A stretch of 64,000 bases of DNA from Streptomyces malaysiense (GCF_000980885.2 NZ_LBDA02000055.1:1-64000), one strand, 5' to 3'; positions 17,847-27,044 are shown, numbered from the stretch's first letter. The notes: a model not told the origin generated them from the letters alone. A program made the numbers and translations.

Positions 17847-18287
17847 TCAGTCCCCCCTGAGCAGCCGGTTCATCGCCCGCCCGAAGACGGTGCGAGCCGT
17901 CGCCGCGACCACACCGTCGAACGCGCCGGGCAGGAGGCGCACCCGCAGTTCCTCCTGCCACACCACCCGGCTGCGGCCCCCGGGCCCCGGCCGGACCTCG
18001 ATCTGCGCCCAGCCGAGGACCACCCGGCCCCGCTTCTCCAGCCGGCACATCCCGTCCTCGCCGTCCGCGGGCGGGCGCCAGGCGGTCACCTCCATGGGGT
18101 CGTCCACGGCGAGCGGGCCGATGCCCGAGCGCGCCGTGAAACGGGTGCCCACCCGGGTGGGGCCGGGGGTGAGCACACTGATCCGGGTCAGCGGTACGGC
18201 GGTCCCGTGGCGGGGCCACTCGGTGATCCGGCGCCACGCCTCGTCCAGCGGGAGCGGCACGGTCCGGGTGAGGGTGAAGGTCGGCAC
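17847..18287 (-). CDS. SRPBCC (START/Bet v 1-like) family protein
   Basis: About 146 residues. The pattern TLTRTVPLPLDEAWRRITEWPRHG, then ...VGTRFTARSGIGPLAVDDPMEVTAWRPP and a long C-terminal helix with GAFDGVVAATARTVFGRAMNRLL fits the polyketide-cyclase/SRPBCC ligand-binding fold. Ligand and pathway are unknown. The start is uncertain: I chose GTG 18287 because the fold begins immediately after; a longer version to 18341 adds a segment with no motif. Confidence 0.7.
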   Translation of the reverse strand: MPTFTLTRTVPLPLDEAWRRITEWPRHGTAVPLTRISVLTPGPTRVGTRFTARSGIGPLAVDDPMEVTAWRPPADGEDGMCRLEKRGRVVLGWAQIEVRPGPGGRSRVVWQEELRVRLLPGAFDGVVAATARTVFGRAMNRLLRGD

Positions 18288-18375
18288 GTGCCGATCGTAG
18301 GCAATGACTCCCGCGTTCCCGGCAGTTCCGGACCGGCTCACCCGGTCGGGCCACTCCCCGGGGCCCGGAGGGGGC

Positions 18376-19194
18376 TCAGGGCCGGTAGACCTTGCCCGGT
18401 TCGGCCCTGCCGGGGGCGAGGAGCTGGGGGACCGTCACGAAGGTGTACCCGCGCTTCTTGAGGGCGTCGATGATGCCCGGCACCGCGGGCACGGTGCCGG
18501 CGTAGATGTCGTGCAGCAGGATGATCCCGTCCCGGTCGGCCTGGTCGAGGACGCGCTTGGTGATGAGCGCCGAGTCGGTGGTCGTGTAGTCCTTGGCGGT
18601 GACGCTCCACAGGACCTCCGCGAGCCCCAACTCCTTGCATATCTCGTGGATGTTGGTGTCGGTGCGGCCCTGCGGCGGGCGCATCAGCGTGGGCTTGCGC
18701 CCGGTGATCCGCTCGATCGCGTCGTTCGGCCGCCGCAGTTCGTCGCGCACCTGGTCGTCGGACAGGTCCGTGAGGATCTTGTGGTCCCAGGTGTGGCTCG
18801 CCACCTCGTGGCCCTCGTCCGACATCCGCTTGACCAACCGCGGGTACTTCTCGATGTGCCGCTTGCCGAGCAGGAAGAACGTCGCGTGGACCTTCTTCTC
18901 CTTCAGGATGTCCAGCAGTTTCGGGGAGTTCTCGCTGGGGCCGGCGTCGAAGGTCAGCGCGATGCACTTGGCCTTGCGGCAGTCGACGCCGCCGAAGCTC
19001 GCCGGCGCCTCCTGTGCCGCCTGCTCGCGCGCGGTGCTCGGTGAGGTGGTGTCGACCTGTGCGCAGCCGCTCAGGGCCAGCGCCAGGCCGAGGGCGGCCG
19101 AGACGAGTGCGGCCGGACGGAACCCGCGGCGCCGTTCGCGCATCTTGCCTGTCGCGAGCACCGGCGGACGGGTTTTCTCGATCGAAGGAGACAT
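18376..19194 (-). CDS. Secreted polysaccharide deacetylase, probable lipoprotein
   Basis: About 272 residues. A signal sequence with lipobox is visible (AALVSAALGLALALSGCAQ), suggesting a lipid-anchored exported enzyme. The NodB-homology domain follows: TFDAGPSENSPKLLDIL (the family's second Asp is Ala here), HATFFLLGKRHIEKYP, the metal-binding EVASHTWDH, RPPQGRTD and IILLHDIY. It would remove acetyl groups from peptidoglycan or another glycan. The start is ambiguous among GTG 19209, ATG 19194 and ATG 19143; an inverted repeat covers the GTG, so one of the later ATGs is more likely. Confidence 0.85.
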   Translation of the reverse strand: MSPSIEKTRPPVLATGKMRERRRGFRPAALVSAALGLALALSGCAQVDTTSPSTAREQAAQEAPASFGGVDCRKAKCIALTFDAGPSENSPKLLDILKEKKVHATFFLLGKRHIEKYPRLVKRMSDEGHEVASHTWDHKILTDLSDDQVRDELRRPNDAIERITGRKPTLMRPPQGRTDTNIHEICKELGLAEVLWSVTAKDYTTTDSALITKRVLDQADRDGIILLHDIYAGTVPAVPGIIDALKKRGYTFVTVPQLLAPGRAEPGKVYRP

Positions 19195-19197
19195 GCC

Positions 19198-19222
19198 GGG
19201 ACTATACACACATTTTATAGTC
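19198..19222. promoter_or_regulatory. Inverted repeat at the 5' end of the deacetylase gene
   Basis: GGACTATA-N9-TATAGTCC: perfect 8-bp arms in a locally AT-rich stretch immediately upstream of ATG 19194. It could be an operator overlapping the promoter or start region. Confidence 0.5.
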
Positions 19223-19338
19223 CATTTGTTCGAATGTGATCACGGCGAGATGCCCGGCACGGCGCTGCCCCGGCCGCCGCCCGCGTGCGGCCAAGTACCC
19301 GTGGGGGAGCGGTGATCCGGGGGCCGGACCGGCCTCCG

Positions 19339-20181
19339 TCAGCCCTGCGCCCACTCCGGCTCCAGCCGCCGCCCCTGCTCACGGCCCGCCTTCGCCGCCG
19401 GTTCGCGGGTCGCCGGGTCCAGGGGGTTGGCACCGATCGCGGCGGCCGAGGCTTCGTCGGGAGCGATGACGAAAACCTGGGCGCCCTCGGCGCGCAGCGC
19501 GGCGACCGTGTCGTCCAGCGGGTAGTCGCTCGGGAGCGGTTCGACGGGACCCAGCGGGACGAGGACCAGGACACGGGTGGCACCGGTGGCGAGGTCGGCG
19601 TTGGCGACGGAGCGGATGCCGCCGTCGATGTAGCGGCGCCCGGCGATCGTCACCGGCGGCCACACGCCCGGGACGGCGCAACTGGCGGCGACCGCGTCGA
19701 CCAGCGGGACGCCCGAGTCGCGGTCGAACACCCGCGGGTCACCGGTCTCCGCGTCGACCGCGACGAGCTTCAGCGCCCGCTTTGGCCAGCCGTGGTCCGG
19801 CAGCCGGGACTCGATCACCGCGAGCCGCTCCGGCTCGCCGACCGTCCGCGCGGCGAGGGCCACCCGGCCGACCGCGCTGCGCAGCCGTGCCGGCGAGGCA
19901 GCCGTGGCCATCGTGACGCCGATCTCCGCGGCGAACCTCTCGATGTCCATCTCGGCCGTGATCTCGCGGGCCTGCAACGAAGGCTCCACCTGCCGCGCGT
20001 ACAGCTCCTCCACACCGAGCCCGCTGCCCAGTTGGGCCGCGACGGTCGCGCCCGCGGAGGTGCCCACCAGCAGACCGGCCCCGGTGACGTCCTGCCCGGC
20101 ATCGGCGAGCCCGGCGAGCAGCCCGGTCATCCAGGCGATGCCGCCCACACCGCCGCCACCCAGCACCAACGCCTCGGTCAT
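19339..20181 (-). CDS. Patatin-like phospholipase
   Basis: 280 residues. The patatin catalytic dyad is visible: oxyanion loop LGGGGVGGIAW at residues 8-18, nucleophile Ser42 in GTSAG, and the Asp of RRYIDGGIRS near residue 184. This family hydrolyses acyl chains of lipids. There is no signal peptide, so it is probably cytoplasmic. GGAGGAGAAGAG immediately before ATG 20181 makes this start firm despite an open upstream frame. The gene lies on the same strand as the XRE regulator, 112 bases downstream of it. Confidence 0.88.
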   Translation of the reverse strand: MTEALVLGGGGVGGIAWMTGLLAGLADAGQDVTGAGLLVGTSAGATVAAQLGSGLGVEELYARQVEPSLQAREITAEMDIERFAAEIGVTMATAASPARLRSAVGRVALAARTVGEPERLAVIESRLPDHGWPKRALKLVAVDAETGDPRVFDRDSGVPLVDAVAASCAVPGVWPPVTIAGRRYIDGGIRSVANADLATGATRVLVLVPLGPVEPLPSDYPLDDTVAALRAEGAQVFVIAPDEASAAAIGANPLDPATREPAAKAGREQGRRLEPEWAQG

Positions 20182-20293
20182 CTCTTCTCCTCCAGCGGTC
20201 CTCGGGGTCGCACCGGCACCGCCGGTCCCACGGGGAACCCTTCCCTCCGCCGTCCCCGCCCAAGATCCCCTTCGGGTAAAGGCCCAGGAAGGA

Positions 20294-21130
20294 TCAGACG
20301 GTGTCCGGCACGACCGGGTCACCGGTGGCGTCGAGCGCGGCCAGCAGCCGCAGGCTGTCGTCGGCGGGGGTGCCGGGCGCGGCCGATTGCACGATCAGCT
20401 CCGTGCCCGCGCAGTCCGGCAGGACGAAGTTCTCCTGGTGCAGCTCCAGGCGGCCGACCGAGGCGTGCTGGTAGACCTTGCGGCCGTGGGTGCGGGTACG
20501 GACATCCGCGCGAGCCCAAAACTGGCGGAAACGCTCGCTGTGCATGGCGAGTTCACCTATGAGGGACGCCAGTTCGGGATCGTCGGGGCAGCGGCCGGCG
20601 GCCAGCCGCAGATGGCCGACGGTGTCGAACGCGCAGCCCTCCCAGTCGGCGAACAGCGCGCGCCCCTCCTCGGTCAGGAAGACGTGCCGGGCGAGGTTCA
20701 GCCCCTCGGCGGGACGGCCGTAGAGCAGATCGGCGAGCCGGTTCGCGGCCAGTACCGTCAGCCGGTGGTCGATGATGAACGCAGGTGCGTCGGCGACGAG
20801 TTGCAGCACCCGCAGCAGCTCGGGGCGCGGCCGGGCGACGGACGGCCGCCGCCGGGTCCGCGCGGGCCGGTTGGCGAGGCGGTGCAGATGCTCGCGCTCC
20901 ACCTCGTCCAGATCGAGCGCCCGCGCGAGCGCGTCGAGCACCTGGGCCGAGGGCCGGCGGGCCCGCCCCTGCTCCAGCCGGACGTAGTAGTCGACGCTCA
21001 CCCCCGACAGGTGCGCGACCTCCTCGCGCCGCAGCCCGCTCACCCGGCGGCGCGGGTCGGCGCGGATGCCGGCGGACTCCGGGTGGACCCGGGCCCGTCG
21101 GGTGCGCAGGAAGTCCGCGAGATCGTCCAT
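20294..21130 (-). CDS. XRE family regulator with MmyB-like ligand-binding domain
   Basis: 278 residues. The N-terminal HTH (about residues 1-80: DDLADFLRTRRARVHPES, GLRREEVAHLSGVSVDYYVRLEQGR) and the C-terminal MmyB-like domain (PAFIIDHRLTVLAANRLADLLYG, then HLRLAAGRCPDDPELASLIGELAMHSERFRQFWARADV) are typical of a large actinobacterial family. It is divergent from a flavin quinone reductase gene, with a 138-base gap, a common pairing in which the regulator controls the reductase. The ligand is unknown; the MmyB domain may bind fatty acids or other hydrophobic molecules. Confidence 0.92.
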   Translation of the reverse strand: MDDLADFLRTRRARVHPESAGIRADPRRRVSGLRREEVAHLSGVSVDYYVRLEQGRARRPSAQVLDALARALDLDEVEREHLHRLANRPARTRRRPSVARPRPELLRVLQLVADAPAFIIDHRLTVLAANRLADLLYGRPAEGLNLARHVFLTEEGRALFADWEGCAFDTVGHLRLAAGRCPDDPELASLIGELAMHSERFRQFWARADVRTRTHGRKVYQHASVGRLELHQENFVLPDCAGTELIVQSAAPGTPADDSLRLLAALDATGDPVVPDTV

Positions 21131-21268
21131 CGCTCCAGTATCCGTGCCGGACGGCCGCGTTGGGTGGCCCTGCCGGTACCAGGAAGCCCGGACCTGCGGA
21201 AGGAGCGCCCCTGAACCGCGCCGCCCGATCCCGCGAGGATCGAACTCCCAGAGATCCGAGGAGCGGAT

Positions 21269-22048
21269 ATGAAGGTCTTCATCGTGCACGCCCACCCCGA
21301 GCGTCGGTCGCTGAACGGCGCGCTCACCGACATCGCCGTGGAGACGCTGTCCGGCGCGGGCCACGAGGTGCGGGTCAGCGATCTGTACGCGATGCGCTGG
21401 AAGTCCACCGTCGACGCCGCCGACTTCGGCCCCGTCGCCTCCGACCCGCTGGACGTCGTGCGCGACTCCGGACGTGCCCACGAGAGCGGCGCGCTCGCCG
21501 CCGACGTCCGCGCGGAACAGGAGAAGCTGCGCTGGGCCGACACCGTGATCCTCCAGTTCCCGCTGTGGTGGTACACGATGCCCGCGATCCTCAAGGGCTG
21601 GGTGGACCGCGTCTTCACCCACGGCTTCGGATACGGCGTGGGCGAGCACAGCGACACCCGGTACGGCGACCGCTTCGGCGAGGGCGCCCTCCAAGGCAGG
21701 CGCGCCATGCTGTCGTTGACGGTCGGCGGCCCGGAGTCCCACTACTCCGACCGCGGCATCAACGGCCCGATCGACGACCTGCTGTACCCGATCCAGCACG
21801 GCGTGCTCTACCACCCCGGCATGGCGGTGCTGCCGCCGTTCGTCCTGTACCGCGCGGGGCGGTTGTCCGCCGAGGCGTTCGCGGACGCGGCCGGGCGGTG
21901 GCGGGAGCGGCTGCTGTCCCTGGAGGAGACCGAGCCCGTCCCGTACCGCGCGCAGAACGCCGGGGACTACGAGATCCCCGCGGTCCGGCTGCGCGCGGGA
22001 CTGGAGGCGCCGGGCCGCAGCGGATTCGGCCTGCACATCGCCGGGTAG
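21269..22048 (+). CDS. NAD(P)H-dependent oxidoreductase, MdaB/NQO1-like flavodoxin fold
   Basis: 259 residues. The flavodoxin-like fold begins with MKVFIVHAHPERRSLNGAL (the FMN/FAD phosphate loop), followed by WADTVILQFPLWWYTMPAILKGWVDRVF, the hallmark of the NQO1/MdaB family, and FGEGALQGRRAMLSLTVGG. It would reduce quinones or azo/nitro compounds by two electrons. GAGGAGCGG precedes the ATG. It is divergent from the XRE regulator and probably under its control. A shared hairpin with the convergent trypsin gene follows. Confidence 0.9.
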   Translation: MKVFIVHAHPERRSLNGALTDIAVETLSGAGHEVRVSDLYAMRWKSTVDAADFGPVASDPLDVVRDSGRAHESGALAADVRAEQEKLRWADTVILQFPLWWYTMPAILKGWVDRVFTHGFGYGVGEHSDTRYGDRFGEGALQGRRAMLSLTVGGPESHYSDRGINGPIDDLLYPIQHGVLYHPGMAVLPPFVLYRAGRLSAEAFADAAGRWRERLLSLEETEPVPYRAQNAGDYEIPAVRLRAGLEAPGRSGFGLHIAG

Positions 22049-22077
22049 CGCCGCGCGAGGGGAGGCCGGACGTGGAA

Positions 22078-22122
22078 AGGGGGGCGCTGCGGGCTGCTCG
22101 TGGTCGCTCGCAACGCCCCCCT
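22078..22122. terminator. Bidirectional terminator hairpin
   Basis: GGGGGGCG (22079-22086) pairs with CGCCCCCC (22114-22121), extended by TGCG/CGCA after one mismatch, between the convergent reductase and trypsin genes. Confidence 0.65.
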
Positions 22123-22158
22123 GGCCTTACCCGAGGGGTACTCGGGAGATCCTCCGGG

Positions 22159-22950
22159 TCACGAGTTCACCTGTGCGGTGACCTGGTCCGCGAAGGTGGC
22201 CAGCCGGGTGTACACACCCGGGTAGCCCGCCTCCGCGCACCCCTCGCCCCAAGAAGTGATCCCTGCCAGGACGCCCCCGATGAGCAGGGGACCGCCGCTG
22301 TCGCCCTGGCAGGTGTCTACGCCGCCGGAACTGAGCCCGGCGCACACCATGTCGGACTGCACGTAGTCCGAACCGTAGGAGGAACGGCAGCTCGTGTCGG
22401 ACACGACCGGCACGGTCGCGGTCCGCAGCTGCCTGGAGGAGCTGCCGTTCTCCGAAGTCGTGCCCCAGCCGAGGATCCGCGCCGTGGTACCGGCCGCGTA
22501 CACACCCGTCTGGGAGGAGGAGACGTACGACACCGGCTTGTACGGCATCGACGTCGACAGGGTCAGCACGGCCACGTCGTCGCCCTTGGTGGCGTCCGAG
22601 TAGTCCGGGTTCACCCAGATCCTGCTGACCTTGCTCACCGTGCCGTCGGTGCCGTTCAGCTTGGTACGGCCGCCGACGACGCGGACGCCGCCCGGGGTTT
22701 CGCCGGCCATGCAGTGCGCGGCCGTCACCACCTTGGTGGCGGCCACCAGGCTGCCGCCGCAGAACTGGTTGCCGGACGCGTCCGTGATCTGCATGACGAA
22801 CGGGTAGGCGGTGGTGGTCGTCGTCGTACCGCCGACAATGGGCTGGGGAGCCGCGCTCGCCGTGGGGGAGGCGAGCAGCGCGGTCGTCGCGGCGGCGGCG
22901 GTGGCCACCAGGACCGCGGCGGTGCGTCTGGCACGTGTGGGCCCGAACAT
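22159..22950 (-). CDS. Secreted trypsin-like serine protease (S1A)
   Basis: 263 residues. A Tat/Sec-like signal with Arg-rich start (TRARRTAAVLVATAAAATT) ends at ASAAP, followed by a short propeptide and the mature IVGG terminus at residue 38. The catalytic triad is His79 (TAAHC), Asp125 (DDVAVL) and Ser218 (GDSGGP); Asp212 in VDTCQGD sets trypsin specificity (Lys/Arg). The Ala/Thr-rich TTTTTT after IVGG is unusual. GAGGAG precedes ATG 22950. It is extracellular. The adjacent LAL regulator gene is on the same strand upstream, about 206 bases away. Confidence 0.93.
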   Translation of the reverse strand: MFGPTRARRTAAVLVATAAAATTALLASPTASAAPQPIVGGTTTTTTAYPFVMQITDASGNQFCGGSLVAATKVVTAAHCMAGETPGGVRVVGGRTKLNGTDGTVSKVSRIWVNPDYSDATKGDDVAVLTLSTSMPYKPVSYVSSSQTGVYAAGTTARILGWGTTSENGSSSRQLRTATVPVVSDTSCRSSYGSDYVQSDMVCAGLSSGGVDTCQGDSGGPLLIGGVLAGITSWGEGCAEAGYPGVYTRLATFADQVTAQVNS

Positions 22951-23096
22951 GAGTCTCCTCAGTGGGGTTGCACCGGTGGGGGGTCGCACGGGTAGGGGGC
23001 GTGCACGGTGGTGGGGGGTGGGTCCGACCCCCTGTACCCGGGCGAGCGGTACGCCCATTACGCTAGGTCCGGAACCTTCGGCTCCCAATGAGGGAA

Positions 23097-23108
23097 CCCC
23101 CTAGGGGG
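23097..23108. promoter_or_regulatory. CCCCCTAGGGGG palindrome upstream of trypsin gene
   Basis: A perfect 12-bp palindrome between the LAL regulator stop and the trypsin start, followed by a small hairpin (GAGGG-AAAA-CCCTC, 23115-23128). Palindromes with a CTAGGGG core are known as LuxR-type regulator sites in Streptomyces; use by the neighbouring LAL protein is inference. Confidence 0.4.
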
Positions 23109-23156
23109 GCGGGTGAGGGAAAACCCTCGGTCCGGCTCAGTTAACCGCCGCCGTGC

Positions 23157-25985
23157 TCAGTGCGCGCGCCGACCTGCGGCCAATCGGACGATGTCCACCC
23201 GCGAACGGATCCCGAGCTTGCGGTAGACCCGGGTGAGCGTGGCCTCGACCGTCTTGACGCTGATGAACAGCCGCGCCGCTATCTCCCGGTTGGTGGCGCC
23301 CTCCATGACCAGCGCGGCCACCTGACGCTCCATCGCGGCCAGTACGTCCAGCACGTCGAGCGCGTCCAGGGCGGCGGGCGCGGTCCGCGCCGGTTCCGCG
23401 GCGAGGGTGGTGAGCGCCTCGTCCACCTGGCGCAGCCAGGGCAGCGCCCGGCAGCGGCGGAACAGCCGGGTCGCCTCGTCGTAGGCCGCGGGTCCGGGCC
23501 GCCGGCCGCGCAGCCGGGCCAGCGCGAACGCGGCCCGCGCCTCCTCCAGGCCGTAGCCCAGCTTGCCGAGCCGGTCCTGAGCCGACCTCAGCCGGTCGAG
23601 CGCCGCCTCGCCCGCGCCCTGCGCGGCCCGCACCAGCGCCTCGGAGCGGTCGAGCACGGCGAGGACGCTCTCCCGGCCGAGCCGGAGCGCGTGCTCCCGC
23701 GCGGTGTCGATGACGTCCTGCGCCTCGGCGGGTTCACCGATGCGGACCAGTGCCTCGGCGAGGTCGCCCTGCCAGCGGCCGCGGGCCGGGTCGGTGATGC
23801 CGAGCCCCAGCTCAAGACTGCGCACCCGGCGCAGCGAACGCACTGTGCCCGCCGGGTCCCCGGCCACCAACTGGGCGTACCCGAGCGCGCCCAGGGCCCG
23901 GGAGAGGTACATCTGGTCGCCGTCCCCCTCGGCGTGTTCCACCGCCTCCCGGGCGAGGGTGAGCGCCCGGTCCACGTCCCCGCCGGACGCCTCCGCGAGC
24001 GAGGTCAGCATGGCCGAGGCGGTCTCGCCGATCCCGGAGTCCCGGGCGAGCTCGAGGCTGTCGCGGGCGAGGTCCAGCGCGCGGCCGCAATGCCCGGCGC
24101 GCAGTTCGGTCTCGGCGAGGCCGCGCAGGAAGTGCACCTCGCTCTCCACCGAGCCGCGCCGGCGCACCTCGCGCAGCAGCCCGGTGACGGTGGCGCGCGC
24201 CTCGGCCAGCTGGTCGCCCATGACCAGCCAGCGGAACCGGGCGCTGCCCGCCCCGTTGTGATGCCAGGCCACCCGGGGGTCCTGGGGTTCGCGCAGGGCC
24301 CGCTTGATGGTGCGGGGCGCCTCCGGATGGCCCATCAGGGTCTCGGTCTGCGCCTGGAAGGAGAGGGCGAGCAGCTCGGTGCGCCGGTCCTTGCCGCGCG
24401 CGGCCAGCTCCGCGGCGTGCGCGGCGGCGCCGCGGGCCGCGGTGAAGTCGCCCTCCACTATCAGCGCCCGCCAGCCCAGCTGGTAGTTGACCAGGGCGAG
24501 CAGCCGCGGGTCGTCCCCGGCGTCGGCGAGGGCCTGCGGGAAGAGGGCGTCGACCTCGGCCATGGTGTGGCCCGCCGTGTCGATGACGATGATCCAGGCG
24601 CGCACCCGTTCGGCGGGCACGCTCGCCCGCTTGAGCACCTCCCGGGCGATGTCCCGGGCGAGGTCCACCTCGCCCGCGGTGATGGCGTCCTCGGCGGCGC
24701 CGAGCCGGCGTTCCTCCGGGCTGGGCGAGCCGTCCACCGGGGTGTGCCGGGCGGCCAGCAGACCCAGCTGGGCCGCGACCGAGGGTGCGCCGCGGTCCCG
24801 GGCGAGGGCGGCGGCCTCGGCGAGCCGGGCGGCGACCTCCGGATCGGCGCCGGTGGTGGCGAGGGCGAGGTGCCGGGCCCGCTCGATGGGGTCGGAGGCG
24901 GCCGTGGACAGCGCCGCGTGCGCGGCCCGCCGTTCCTGCGCGGGCGCCTCCGCGTACAGCGCGGCGGAGATGAGCGGATGCGCGAAGCGTACGGCCGGGG
25001 CCTCCGACTCCGTGGCCAGCAGCCCGAGTTCGGCGGCCTGGGCGCACTCGGCCTCGGCGTTCTCCCGGCCCGCCGCGTGCAGCAGCGCCGGGGTGGGGCG
25101 GGCGCCGGCGCTGGCCACCAGCAGGGTGCGGCGGGCCTCCACGGACAGCATGTCCAGGCGGCTGAGCACCAGGGCGCGCAGCGAGGTGGGCACCGGCAGC
25201 GGCTCGCCCGGCCGGGGCGGGGTGGGGCTCTCGGCGAGGGCGCGGCCGAGTTCCAGCGCGAACAGCGGGTTGCCGCCGCTGGTGCGGTGGACCTCGCGGA
25301 CCGTGGAGCGGGGCAGCCCCCCGTGGCCGCGGTGACCGAGCAGTTCGGCGATCCGGGTGCGCGAGAGCGGCCCGAGCCGCACGGCGAGGGTGTCCGGCGG
25401 GCAGGACCGCAGATGGCGGTCGTACTCCTGGCTGTCCTGACCCTCCGTCCGTACCGCGCACAGGAGTTGGACCGGGGTGCCGCCGAGCCGGCGGGCGGCG
25501 AAGCCGAGCAGTTCGGCGCTGGCCGGGTCCAGCCACTGCAGGTCGTCGGCGACGACCAGGACCGGGCCGCGGGTTGCGAGCACCCGCAGCGCGGACAGGA
25601 CGGCGAGGCGCAGGGCGAGGCCGTCGCGCTGGAGGCTGGACTCGCCGCGGCCGGTGAGCGCCGACTCCAGTGCGGTGCGCTGGGCGGCGGGCAGCCGCGG
25701 GCAGACGTCGTCGAGGACCAGGCCGAGGAGGTCGGCGAGGGCGAGGAACGGAAGGTGGGATTCGGACTCGGTCGCCGAGCAGCGCAGGACGATGTGCGCG
25801 GGCGAGGCGTATTCCTCGGCCAATGCCCGCAGGATGGTCGATTTCCCTATTCCGGCCGGCCCGTGGAGCAGCACGCTGCCGCCGGCGGCGAGTTGGGCGC
25901 GGGCGGCGGAGCACAGCTCCTCGCGGCCGATGACCAGGTCCGAGCGGCATCTCGCAGGCTCCTGGAAGTCCCGTCGCACGGTCAC
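23157..25985 (-). CDS. LAL-family (large ATP-binding LuxR) transcriptional regulator
   Basis: 942 residues. N-terminal AAA/ATPase with Walker A GPAGIGKST at 42-50 and Walker B-like VLVVADDLQWLDP; a long helical TPR-like middle; a C-terminal LuxR HTH (ALVMEGATNREIAARLFISV and KTVEATLTRVYRKLGI). LAL regulators sense a ligand with the central repeats and often activate secreted-enzyme or antibiotic genes. I chose GTG 25985 because GAGGGGAGC precedes it; an in-frame start at 26015 lacks one. Its stop lies about 206 bases upstream of the trypsin gene on the same strand. Confidence 0.92.
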   Translation of the reverse strand: MTVRRDFQEPARCRSDLVIGREELCSAARAQLAAGGSVLLHGPAGIGKSTILRALAEEYASPAHIVLRCSATESESHLPFLALADLLGLVLDDVCPRLPAAQRTALESALTGRGESSLQRDGLALRLAVLSALRVLATRGPVLVVADDLQWLDPASAELLGFAARRLGGTPVQLLCAVRTEGQDSQEYDRHLRSCPPDTLAVRLGPLSRTRIAELLGHRGHGGLPRSTVREVHRTSGGNPLFALELGRALAESPTPPRPGEPLPVPTSLRALVLSRLDMLSVEARRTLLVASAGARPTPALLHAAGRENAEAECAQAAELGLLATESEAPAVRFAHPLISAALYAEAPAQERRAAHAALSTAASDPIERARHLALATTGADPEVAARLAEAAALARDRGAPSVAAQLGLLAARHTPVDGSPSPEERRLGAAEDAITAGEVDLARDIAREVLKRASVPAERVRAWIIVIDTAGHTMAEVDALFPQALADAGDDPRLLALVNYQLGWRALIVEGDFTAARGAAAHAAELAARGKDRRTELLALSFQAQTETLMGHPEAPRTIKRALREPQDPRVAWHHNGAGSARFRWLVMGDQLAEARATVTGLLREVRRRGSVESEVHFLRGLAETELRAGHCGRALDLARDSLELARDSGIGETASAMLTSLAEASGGDVDRALTLAREAVEHAEGDGDQMYLSRALGALGYAQLVAGDPAGTVRSLRRVRSLELGLGITDPARGRWQGDLAEALVRIGEPAEAQDVIDTAREHALRLGRESVLAVLDRSEALVRAAQGAGEAALDRLRSAQDRLGKLGYGLEEARAAFALARLRGRRPGPAAYDEATRLFRRCRALPWLRQVDEALTTLAAEPARTAPAALDALDVLDVLAAMERQVAALVMEGATNREIAARLFISVKTVEATLTRVYRKLGIRSRVDIVRLAAGRRAH

Positions 25986-26141
25986 CGCTCCCCTCGTATG
26001 TCGTGTCCGGACCAAATTCTAGGCAACGATCCTTGAAATTCGGACGGAAGCCGTGGTGAGGGAAATAACAAACGGTCAAGCATGAGGAAATTCAAAGCAT
26101 CCGCGCATGAATGGGAAGGTTTCCTTCAGTGTCCCGGGGGG

Positions 26142-27014
26142 CTACGGAAGCAGCCCCGCCCTACGTGCCGCGGTCACCGCCTCCCCTCGCGTGTGTGCGC
26201 CCAACTTCCGCATCGCTGAACGCAGATAGCCCTTGACCGTCTCCGGGCGCAGCCCCAGCCGCTCGGCCACCGCGGCGTTGGTCGCACCCGCCGCCACCCA
26301 GGACAGCACGTCCAGTTCGCGCGGCGCCAGAGCCGGTCCGCCGGCCGGCCGCGGCGCCGTCAGCAGCCCGCAGGCGGCCAGCAGATCGGCACGCAGGGCC
26401 GGATCGGTGATCCGGGGCGCGAGCGCCCGCAGCGCCGCGTGCGCCTCACGCACCTGCTCCCAGGTGCCCGTGCCGCCCCCCGCGCCGGCCCCGGCGGCAC
26501 CGCACGGCTGGGCCCCCGCACCCTTGAGGGGGGCCCGGCCGGCCACCGTCAGCAGCTCCCACGCCTCGTCCCGCAGGACCAGCGTCTGCTCCACGTCCCG
26601 CGCCACCGCCACCGCCGCGCCGAGCGCCCGGTCACCGAGCGGCTGTGCCGAACGCAGCGCGCCGTACAGCACCCCGCGCACCCGGCGCCGCACCACCACC
26701 GGCACCGCGAGCACCGAGCGGATGCCCTCCGCGGCCACCGGGATGTCGTACTCGTGGCTGATGTGCCGGGAGCTGGAGTAGTCCGTCACCGCGCAGGGCC
26801 TGGCCAGCGCCACCGCCTTGCCGCCGAGCCCGCTGCCCGAGCTCACCGCGAGCGAGCGCAGCGCGGCCGTCGCCGTGCCGCTCAGCTCGCTGATGCGCAC
26901 CTGCGGCCGGCCGGACTCCACCAGCCCGCCGAAGGCGACCGGCAGCCCCGTCGCGCGCCGTAGCCGGAGCAGCGCACCGCGGATCTCCACCGCCGTCACG
27001 GCCTGTGCTGTCAC
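26142..27014 (-). CDS. GAF-domain LuxR-type transcriptional regulator
   Basis: 290 residues. An N-terminal GAF-like sensor (LLRLRRATGLPVAFGGLVESG, DYSSSRHISHEYDIPVAAEGIRS, VLAVPVVVRRRVRGVLYGALR) and a C-terminal LuxR HTH (ALAPRELDVLSWVAAGATN, AAVAERLGLRPETVKGYLRS). The Gly/Ala-rich linker separates them. AAGGAG precedes GTG 27014; a longer frame to 27107 is open but unsupported. It is divergent from an acyl-CoA synthetase operon, with paired direct repeats between them, so it probably regulates that operon in response to an aromatic or acyl ligand. Confidence 0.9.
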   Translation of the reverse strand: MTAQAVTAVEIRGALLRLRRATGLPVAFGGLVESGRPQVRISELSGTATAALRSLAVSSGSGLGGKAVALARPCAVTDYSSSRHISHEYDIPVAAEGIRSVLAVPVVVRRRVRGVLYGALRSAQPLGDRALGAAVAVARDVEQTLVLRDEAWELLTVAGRAPLKGAGAQPCGAAGAGAGGGTGTWEQVREAHAALRALAPRITDPALRADLLAACGLLTAPRPAGGPALAPRELDVLSWVAAGATNAAVAERLGLRPETVKGYLRSAMRKLGAHTRGEAVTAARRAGLLP

Positions 27015-27044
27015 CTCATCGCTCCTTCGGTGCGGCTGATGTGC

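Noticed and set aside
23160..26036. 958-residue forward frame opposite the LAL regulator
   Set aside because: Antisense shadow with low-complexity composition; the reverse strand has a clear ATPase and LuxR domain.
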